Shown here one piece after another: positions 56,972 to 64,000 of a stretch of 64,000 nt of DNA. A program made the translations under genes and the position numbers. Each line of letters begins with the position of its first letter. Positions within the stretch are counted from its first letter, which is position 1. Source of the stretch: CAVOGJ01 sp963695405 (GTDB lineage Bacteria; Planctomycetota; Planctomycetia; Pirellulales; Pirellulaceae); assembly GCA_963695405.1 (NCBI GenBank), contig CAVOGJ010000009.1, positions 248,001 to 312,000 of the forward strand, in the 5' to 3' direction. The notes below the pieces were generated by a model that searched no databases, had not been told where the DNA came from, and was given only the letters and a program-made list of their open reading frames with translations.

Positions 56972-57466
56972 TCAGGCTGATTTCGCGGCGTACAGTTCCG
57001 CATAGTCGATGACCCAGGCATCGACCAGTTCCAGAAACCTGTCGATGTCGACCTCATCGAGTGGCTTGAAATGAGTCCGATTGATTACCTCGCGATTGCG
57101 GATCGTTCCTTTCGCTGCTAGTTCCAAGACTCCGTAGGAGGAAAACGCTGGCACGGCAATCTCCAACCGGCTGTAAACGCTACGTCTGCCGGAAGCTCCC
57201 GATGCGTCAAAGTCATCCCGGCTGCACGCCGCGCCCCAGCCTCGTTCTCCGAAAGTCGACTCGACTTGAAAGCCGGGAAAGTGTCGCGGTAAGCGCGCCA
57301 CGCATTTCTCGATATGTTCACAGAGCTGAAGCCGATATTTGCCGTGCAGCGTTTTCAGTTCATCCTGGCTCAACTGTTGCTTTTCCGCTTCCTGCTGGCG
57401 TTCCGTGGCGCGATGGACTCCGCGCTGAACGGCTTGCCGCAATCGTTCGTCGAAATCGCTATCCAT
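56972..57466 (-). CDS. Protein of unknown function
   Basis: 164 residues from the ATG at 57466 (MDSDFDERLRQAVQRGVHRA). The N-terminal ~50 residues are charged helix (ATERQQEAEKQQLSQDELKT). The rest looks like a small alpha/beta domain (VYSRLEIAVPAFSSYGVLEL, VDIDRFLELVDAWVIDYAEL). An upstream start at 57550 adds a hydrophobic stretch that could be mistaken for a signal peptide. Follows tex on the same strand. Not recognised. Confidence 0.6.
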   Translation of the reverse strand: MDSDFDERLRQAVQRGVHRATERQQEAEKQQLSQDELKTLHGKYRLQLCEHIEKCVARLPRHFPGFQVESTFGERGWGAACSRDDFDASGASGRRSVYSRLEIAVPAFSSYGVLELAAKGTIRNREVINRTHFKPLDEVDIDRFLELVDAWVIDYAELYAAKSA

Positions 57467-57603
57467 CCTGCAACTCTTTATTTTGGGGAAGGCGAATACG
57501 CGCAGCACAGCGAACGGCGATGCTAGCGAAAACGCATTGAGACCAACCATTCATTCCGGTTCCACCGCATCGCCCAGTGTCAGATCGCTGCGAAACGAGT
57601 TTT

Positions 57604-60600
57604 CTACTTCTTTTTCGGCTTTCGCTTGCGATCGGTCTCATCGCTCGATTTCGTTGTTTCGAAGAACTGGGCCAAGTCGCCGAATGTCCGCATCGGTTCG
57701 GATCCGTTTTTCATGCCATCGGTGATCGGCACCGCTGGAGGAGGAGGTCGACGTTTCGGAGGCCTCGCCACCGATGGACGGCCCGACCGGCCGCCGCGTG
57801 AGAATTTGTCTCGGCCCGTTTTTTCCTGACTCGTCTTGGCCGCAGGACGGCCGCGACGTTTTGGCGGCGGCAAGGCGGCTGGCCGAGCCTCCCGTTCACT
57901 CGATCCTGGCGGGAAGGTTGTCAAGGATACCCGTCGTCGTTGACGGTCGACTTTCATGACCCAGACACGTAATGTATCTCCCACACTAACGACTTCATGG
58001 GGGTCGCGGATAAAGCGGTCGGCCAATTGGCTGATATGAATCAACCCGCTATCGCGTAAACCAATATCCACGAACGCTCCGAAATCGACCACGTTGAGCA
58101 CCGTCGCCGTCAGTTCCATGTCGGGCAGGAGATCCTCAAGTCGCATGATCCCGCGGCGGAAGAGGGGTGGCGGAAAGGCCTCGCGCGGATCCCTGCCGGC
58201 GCGTCGCAGGGCGGTGATGAGGTCGTCAACCAGCAGCTTGCCAATCCCCAGTTGTTCGGCAATGGCTTGGCTGTTGAGATCGTCAGCGGCCTGCAGCCAG
58301 TCGCTGGACGTTCCGGTTATGGTCACGTCGTTCGAAGTCGCTGGCTCCGCGTCCTCCACCGTTGGCTCCGCAAGGTCTGGCGGATCATTCGGCGTCGATG
58401 CTTCATCCTCCGCCGGTTGCTTCCCAACGACTTGTGGATGATCCCCCGCGGGGAGCGGCTGGTCGGCCCCGGTTGGCGATAATTCGGTCGCATCCGTGAC
58501 CGTCGACGCCTCCGATGAGGGCTCCCGATCGATCACTTGTACTTTCTTGCGTGAAGTGATCGTGGCAGAGTGCTGTTTGGCTACTTGTTCGCGGAGTGCC
58601 TCAAGGGAACAGTTCAAATGCTCGAGGAGGCGTTGGCCTTGGTCGTAGCTCTCCGGGTGAACCCAGGTGGCATCAAAGGGGCAGTCGCCATCGTAGACCA
58701 TCAGGAAGCCGGCTGCCTGTTCATACGTCGATTCTCCCACACCCGGTACCGACTTAAGCTGTTCGCGAGATCGGAAAGGTCCGTTCTGCTGCCGATACTC
58801 ATACACCTCGCGGGCGGTCCGCTGGTTCATACCCGAAACGTACCGCAACAGCGACGGGCTGGCTGTATTCAAGTCGACGCCGACATAGTTCACACACGAG
58901 ATGACGACTTCGTCCAGCGAATCCTGCAAGTGTTTTTGACGGACGTCATGCTGATACATTCCAACCCCCAAATTTCCCGGCTCGATCTTTACCAATTCGG
59001 ACAACGGGTCGAGCAAGCGGCGACCGATCGAAATCGCGCCGCGCAGCCGAGCGTCACAATTGGGCAATTCACGCGTCGCAAGATCGCTGGTGGAATAAAT
59101 GCTGGCGCCAGCCTCATTGACAATCACATAGGCCAACTCGCGGTCGGCGAATCGCTCTTCGAGCAGTGCCGCCACGGTCGTCTCGGCTTGCCGACACCCG
59201 GTCCCATTTCCGATCGCGATTACCTCCAGGCCATGTTCGTCGATAAGTGCCGCCAGTCGCCGCCGACCCTCCTCGACGCGCTCCGCGTCGCCAATCGCAT
59301 GGATCGTTGTGTCGGCCAAAAGTCCTCCATATTCGTCCAAGGCAACCGTCTTGCAGCCAAAACGGAGTCCCGGGTCGATGGCCAGCACACGCCGGCGGAC
59401 CGGTGGTTGCAAGAGTAGGTGTCGCAGATTGCGAGCAAAGACGTTGAGTGCATGTTGCTCGGCCTTCTCGGTCAGCTCGCGGCGAATCTCTCGGTCGAGG
59501 CTGGCCACTAAGGGCCGCGAAATCGCCTCGCGGATACAGGATTCCAGCAATGGTCGCTGTGGTGTGTCCGGTGAAATGAGCAACTCGCAACTTTGCTCGA
59601 AGAGCGCTTCGGGATCGACTTTGACCCGCACCCGCAAGACCCGCACCCGCTCGCCCCGGTTGATCGCCAGGATGCGATGGGGTGGCACCTGCTGGATCGG
59701 TTCGCGAAAATCGAAGTAGTCCTTGAAGGAGGCTTCTAATTGCTCGCGCTTCCGCCGTCTTGCTTCACGTCGTTGGCGCCGTCGCTGCTCGGCAGTCATC
59801 GCCCCCGAGGGCAATTTGACGACGCTCGATTTTGCCGCCGTGCTACTCTCGGGCGTTGGGGTCACCTCGGACTCCGGTTCTGGCGGCTCGACATTCCTCG
59901 CTGCGGCAGAGGGGGAAGGCGGCTCATCCGTGGCGGCATCCAACGATTCACCGTCGCCCGGACCATCCGGCGGCTCGACGCTTGGCGACGGCGTGCTTTC
60001 GTCCGTTTCGTCTTCGCCGGCCCGTTGTTCGCTTGGCCCCTGCTCGCCACTGCCCCCGTCCTCTTCGTCATCCGACGATGCGGACGTCGGGGCCAACGAT
60101 GTCTCGGGAGCGGCTTCGGAAAGTCGAGTGGGCGGTGCAGTTTCCTTGCTAGTGGACGACGCAGGAGGCGGTTCCGGCTCGCCATCGACGGTTTCCGACG
60201 CTTCTTCTTCCTGTTCCACGTACTTGCTGACGACAAGCATACCGGTCTGGTGCATCGTCGTCCGCAATCGTTGCCGGACGTCGATCCGTTCGCAAATCGC
60301 TTCGACGATCAGGTCTCTCGTGCCTTCCAAGACTTGCTTGATGGTTGGCAGCTCCTGGTCTGAATCGACAAACTGGCCCGCTCGTTGATCCAACTGACCC
60401 TCAGGAATCGTTCCGGCGAGAATTTCCTGTGCTCAGCGGTTCCAAACCGCGCTGACGAGCACGGGAAGCCCGTGTTTCTTTCTTGCGTTTGAACGGTAGG
60501 TAGAGGTCTTCCAGCAATTTCAACGAGTCGGCTTGCCGGATCTCCGTTTCCAGCTCGGCCGTGAGCTCGCCCCGTTCGCGGACCACCTTGAGAATGCTTT

Positions 60601-60817
60601 CCCGCCGATCTTCCAGCGAATGCTGCTGCTTCAGGTGGTCGCGAATCTGACGAATACGGGCTTCGTCGAGCCCTCCGGTCTGATCTCGGCGAAATCGAGC
60701 AATGAAGGGAAGCGTGTTCCCATCTTCCAGCAGCTCGACGGTGCGCTGCACCTGGTCAGTGGAAACCTCCAGCCGTGAAGCGAGCGCTTCCCATGCAGTG
60801 TGCGACAATAAAGCCAT
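57604..60817 (-). CDS. tex: Tex-like S1 RNA-binding protein with large insertions, frame interrupted once
   Basis: A transcription accessory protein. The N-terminal Tex domain (VQRTVELLEDGNTLPFIARF, DLYLPFKRKKETRASRARQR) is in one frame. The rest follows in another: YqgF-like (VLAIDPGLRFGCKTVALDEY, EVIAIGNGTGCRQAE), helix-hairpin-helix (NQRTAREVYEYRQQNGPFRS) and S1 (LTATVLNVVDFGAFVDIGLR). One extra base near 60428-60440 separates them and would give GLEPLAQEILAGTIPEG. Two insertions unlike the usual ~770-residue Tex are visible: a Ser/Pro/Glu-rich one of ~110 residues after GMLVVSKYVEQEEEA, and one of ~70 before the HTH-like LNSQAIAEQLGIGKLL. The C-terminus is a basic, Pro/Arg/Lys-rich tail. 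Confidence 0.88.
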
Positions 60818-61126
60818 GCAGAATCAGCCCGCGGTTTTGGGTCAAATGACGCAAAGAATGGCGAGATAAATACTTACGCCGAGTCATGAAATCTAGGAAC
60901 TGCCCCATCCGTTGTCAAGCAACTTGCAGACGCCGGAGGCAGCAAGCGGTGATAGCGTCGCCGGAAAATCTTGGCTATTTTTTCCAAATTCGATCATCGA
61001 GCATCGGCTCGGCCGCCGATTACTTTCTTTAGATCGCCCAGACAATGGGATGACCGCTCCCACGGATGGAGACGGCAGGCGATCGCCAAATACATCGCAT
61101 TCATACGCATAAGAAGGGATTCGATC
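60818..61126. other. Divergent intergenic region
   Basis: 309 bases between the tex start and the small gene at 61127. No coding frame of substance. An AAGAAGGGAT sequence a few bases before 61127 serves as ribosome binding site. No convincing promoter hexamers or hairpins seen. Confidence 0.4.
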
Positions 61127-61375
61127 ATGCGCAGCCGCCTTCGCCTTTACTGTGGTCCGGACGAGAACGCTCATACCACCACGGTTTTGACCAGCCGCTC
61201 GGAACCGAGTCGTCAAGTGAAGGTCCCTGCCGGCGAGGTATTTTCTGTCCTGGCGGATGCGATCGCCGGCAATCGAGCTTGGCTGCAAGACTTCTCCGAC
61301 GATGAGATTACGGTATCGAGTGATCTATATGAGGTGATTCTCGCCTATCAGCATTTTCGTCGTCCGTCGGCATAA
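61127..61375 (+). CDS. Small protein of unknown function
   Basis: 82 residues from the ATG at 61127 with a purine-rich RBS. Reads MRSRLRLYCGPDENAHTTTV, then VKVPAGEVFSVLADAIAGNR and ITVSSDLYEVILAYQHFRRP. Longer frames upstream lack coding character. No domain recognised; about 160 bases before the LOG-family gene. Confidence 0.65.
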   Translation: MRSRLRLYCGPDENAHTTTVLTSRSEPSRQVKVPAGEVFSVLADAIAGNRAWLQDFSDDEITVSSDLYEVILAYQHFRRPSA

Positions 61376-61537
61376 GTCCGTCGTTGTGTTGATTTTTGGC
61401 AGTTGGACTTCGCGAACCTCCCTTGGGCCCGTTAGAATCCACTGCTGTCCGGACGATTTCCCGGTTGTCGTCCATGGCGCCGCTGAGGCATCTCAGCGGC
61501 GTTTCGCGTTTCTTCCAGCTGTGATTCATCGTCTGTT

Positions 61538-62551
61538 ATGAACGCCTCGACGCCAGAATCTGATCAGTCGCTCCCGCCCCGGCGGCAGCGCACGCGGGAT
61601 CTGATTGAGCGCATTCGCGAGTCGGCCGATCGCCTCGAGCGGGAGGGCTCGACCCGAGGTGACCTCAAGTTACTCAGTCGGACCGTGCGAGAACTGGGCT
61701 ACGCCCTGAAGGTCTTCGCCCCATTTCGGCGTGAGCGGAAAGTCACGATCTTTGGCTCCGCGCGCACCCGTCCCGATGCGGCCGCTTACCAGCAGGCCGT
61801 GGAGTTCGGTCGCTCGATTGCCGCGCAAGGTTGGATGGTGATTACGGGTGCCGCTGCGGGCATCATGGAAGCCGGCCACGTGGGTGCCGGCCGCGAGAAA
61901 TCGATGGGACTGAATATCCTGCTCCCGTTCGAACAGGACGCCAACCCGGTGATTGATGGAGACCACAAGCTCGTCCACATGAAGTATTTCTTCACCCGTA
62001 AACTTATGTTCGTGAAGGAATGCCAGGCGGTTGTCTGTTTTCCAGGAGGCTTTGGGACGCTGGACGAGGCGCTCGAAGTGCTCACGCTGCTGCAGACCGG
62101 CAAGCGAGATATGATGCCGCTCGTTCTGATAGACCCTCCCGGAGGAACCTATTGGCAGGGATTTCATCAGTTCGTCATCGCGCAGCTCCTCGAAGGAGGC
62201 ATGATTTCTCCCGAGGATGTCCACCTCTACAAGCTGACCACGGACGTCGACGAGGCCGTCCAGGAATTGGTCCAATTCTATCGGGTCTATCACAGCATGC
62301 GGTTTGTGCGCGAGAAGCTGGTATTTCGACTGCAGCAGCCCCCTTCCGACGAATTACTCGCAGCACTGCAGGAAGACTTTGCCGACATCCTCGTCGGTGG
62401 ACGGTTCGAAGTATGCGGACCATTGTCCGCGGAAAAGGACGAACCAGAGCTCGCGGGACTCACGCGGTTAGCGTTCCACTTTGATCGTCGCAGTCACGGC
62501 CGCTTGCGGCAGATGATTAACCGCATCAATGACGATTCGCTCGCCAGCTGA
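61538..62551 (+). CDS. LOG-family Rossmann-fold protein (TIGR00730-like)
   Basis: 337 residues. The nucleotide-binding motif PGGFGTLDEALEVLTLLQTG is the PGGxGTxxE signature, and VTIFGSARTRPDAAAYQQAV with GAAAGIMEAGHVGAG match the family's start. Family members act as cytokinin-riboside 5'-monophosphate phosphoribohydrolases or nucleotide 5'-monophosphate nucleosidases. An N-terminal helical extension (about 60 residues) and a C-terminal ~90 residues go beyond the short LOG type, matching the long bacterial subgroup. Confidence 0.85.
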   Translation: MNASTPESDQSLPPRRQRTRDLIERIRESADRLEREGSTRGDLKLLSRTVRELGYALKVFAPFRRERKVTIFGSARTRPDAAAYQQAVEFGRSIAAQGWMVITGAAAGIMEAGHVGAGREKSMGLNILLPFEQDANPVIDGDHKLVHMKYFFTRKLMFVKECQAVVCFPGGFGTLDEALEVLTLLQTGKRDMMPLVLIDPPGGTYWQGFHQFVIAQLLEGGMISPEDVHLYKLTTDVDEAVQELVQFYRVYHSMRFVREKLVFRLQQPPSDELLAALQEDFADILVGGRFEVCGPLSAEKDEPELAGLTRLAFHFDRRSHGRLRQMINRINDDSLAS

Positions 62552-62592
62552 GCTTCATCGTACGGCCGGTTTCGTCACCCCTTACGTCGGAT

Positions 62593-63438
62593 TCAGCCAG
62601 CTTCCTCCGCCAGGGGTGCCTCGACTAATTGAATCAGCGATTGCAAACTGGCCACCATGTCAGCTTGCGAGATTTCCGTCCAGCCGTCCAGCCGATGGCG
62701 CAAGATCGACAACTTGTAGCTCTCGAACGCTTCGTCAACGTCCGCCGGAAGTTCGGGGAGTTCCGCGAAGGGCCGGACAACCCTCGTCGGATTGTCGCGA
62801 GTTTCCAACGCTCCCGTCCCAAAGTCAGTCGATTGGTTGTCGTCATCAGCGGACAGCTCGACCTCTCGTTCGGTATCCGTAGTCGTTTGCCGGTCGTAAT
62901 CATCGACCTTCCGCACACCCTCGGCGACGATCGGGTCGTCCGGTGTATCGAGCGGAGCGTCCTCGTCGAGCTCACTGGCCACGACCTGATCTTCTCGCGG
63001 CTCCTCTGCCGGAATGCTCCCCAGTGTCTCCCATCGCTGTCGCCGCATCTGGGAGACGGACCATCCGTTCTGTACAGCTCCCTCGAGCCACATTTCGGCA
63101 TCCTCCCAATCGTTGGCCGCGTGAAAATGGCTCCAGTAAAGTCCCGCAAAGCTGTCCGCTTGATTGCCGAACCGCTCATAGACACGTCGTAGTCGACCCA
63201 CATGCTGCGGCGTCACCCCCTGGACGAGCCGGCTCCACGCCTCGTCACTGTACTCCGTCGCCGCCGCACCACGATCGATCAGCGCCTGACGCCATTCCCG
63301 GATGATGCGCCCCTTCTCCCAGTTCGTCGTGCTAATCAGCTGATGCCATTGCCCAAGAAATGGCTCGGAGGAAACTAGCGTGTCGTTCGTCATGAACTGC
63401 TTTCCATTTAGTGACGTGTCGAGGTGCGTTCTTGCCAT
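62593..63438 (-). CDS. Acidic protein of unknown function
   Basis: 281 residues; ATG 63393 (MTNDTLVSSEPFLGQWHQLI) is an alternative start. The first ~125 residues look folded: STTNWEKGRIIREWRQALID, YWSHFHAANDWEDAEMWLEG, GWSVSQMRRQRWETLGS. The middle (about 130-215) is highly acidic and probably disordered. A final helix pair (FESYKLSILRHRLDGWTEIS) ends the protein. The SVSQMRRQRWE segment looks like a DNA-binding helix, but this is only an impression. Not recognised. Confidence 0.65.
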   Translation of the reverse strand: MARTHLDTSLNGKQFMTNDTLVSSEPFLGQWHQLISTTNWEKGRIIREWRQALIDRGAAATEYSDEAWSRLVQGVTPQHVGRLRRVYERFGNQADSFAGLYWSHFHAANDWEDAEMWLEGAVQNGWSVSQMRRQRWETLGSIPAEEPREDQVVASELDEDAPLDTPDDPIVAEGVRKVDDYDRQTTTDTEREVELSADDDNQSTDFGTGALETRDNPTRVVRPFAELPELPADVDEAFESYKLSILRHRLDGWTEISQADMVASLQSLIQLVEAPLAEEAG

Positions 63439-64000
63439 GTCGCACGGATCGTCTCAGTGTAAAGAGCTCCCCACTTCGATAGCAGGCAGGAAGGTGAAAT
63501 AAATCGGACTTGGGCGACGTCCGTTGAAAAAGAAGGAGCATCAGGTAAGACATAACGGTCGTCCGCCAGGATGCAGTGGGGGAAAACCTGTCAACTGAAT
63601 GTTCACGACGCGGCAGCCGAAAGAAAAATCACACTCGGGCGACGCGGCGCAGTGGGCACCAAGCGCGCCGCCGGAGTTGAATTGCGCTTCGCGGTGTACA
63701 CTTCGCGGTGTACAAATCGCGGTGCAGCCAGCGCTAGATGGCGACATCCTTTCCACTCAAGATCTGGGCGGGATGACGGTTGTGGCTTGCCACGCGTAAG
63801 TTGAACGAGCTGCCTGGGGGCTCTCAAACGGGCGGTTCTCACCGCGCGACGATGGGTCCGAATGGCAATCGTAGATAATTACCACGAAGAACACAAAGAT
63901 GCCTGGTCAGCTATTGCTGCCTCGCTCGAGGTCAGTCGTCGCGCCGTCCCTGGCGAAGGAAGTTCGGGAAATTGACCGCGACGTTGGTTGATCACTTCGT
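63439..64000. other. Right window end, no gene seen
   Basis: 562 bases without a frame of coding character on either strand; frames present are short and Arg-rich. It contains a 14-bp tandem duplication, CTTCGCGGTGTACA at 63687-63700 and 63701-63714, with a partial third copy. Confidence 0.4.

Noticed and set aside
58570..59418. 282-residue plus-strand frame inside tex
   Set aside because: Antisense shadow of the conserved YqgF/HhH part of tex.

Overview
The window looks like a piece of a Planctomycetota chromosome, probably from the Pirellulales. This is inferred from gene content: a DUF1549/DUF1553 + DUF1501 pair, a PVC-type heme-binding dehydrogenase with HEAT repeats, an ECF sigma factor joined to a Ser/Thr kinase/WD40 protein, PQQ-type beta-propellers, and a secreted dockerin-like protein with an LEDRRMLA-type leader. 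DNA is GC-rich. No rRNA, tRNA, CRISPR array or transposase was recognised.

Layout. 1-5.2 kb: a MacAB-TolC-like export operon (outer-membrane factor cut by the window edge, membrane-fusion protein, ATPase, permease). 5.3-7.8 kb: an M20 amidohydrolase and an aldo/keto reductase, surrounded by small hairpin repeats. 8-10.4 kb: a membrane-anchored TAXI-like binding protein with a start/stop-coupled membrane protein. 10.6-15.6 kb: sigma factor plus kinase/WD40/TPR protein. 15.7-20.2 kb: a 1,408-residue secreted matrixin-like protein whose 3' end lies in a 122-bp tandem repeat. 20.3-25.2 kb: deoxynucleoside kinase, DsbD-alpha-like lipoprotein, DUF1501 and DUF1549/1553 proteins. 25.2-26.9 kb: a gene-free, repeat-rich block (two 238-bp palindromic repeats, a 13-bp minisatellite). 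26.9-37 kb: cyclotransferase-like protein, zinc-ribbon membrane protein, ABC-2 exporter pair, pseudo-receiver, two PQQ-propeller proteins. 37.7-39 kb: an extreme Cys/Gly-rich secreted protein ending at a strong terminator. 39-47 kb: rhomboid protease, aroB, dprA, M48 protease, methyltransferase and small unknowns. 47.4-51.9 kb: ECF sigma factor, an anti-sigma-like protein fused to a pseudopilin-like segment, an unknown, and a condensation-domain protein. 52-64 kb: PVC heme protein, Tex, a LOG-family protein and small conserved unknowns.

The best candidates for undescribed biology are the modular Cys/Gly-rich secreted protein (37.7 kb) and the sigma factor/anti-sigma-pseudopilin pair (47.4 kb). 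Seven genes, including tex and dprA, need between one and three single-base frame corrections to read through, nine in all. Because essential or widely conserved genes are hit together with accessory ones, I read these mainly as sequence or assembly errors rather than decay, but the sequence alone cannot prove that.
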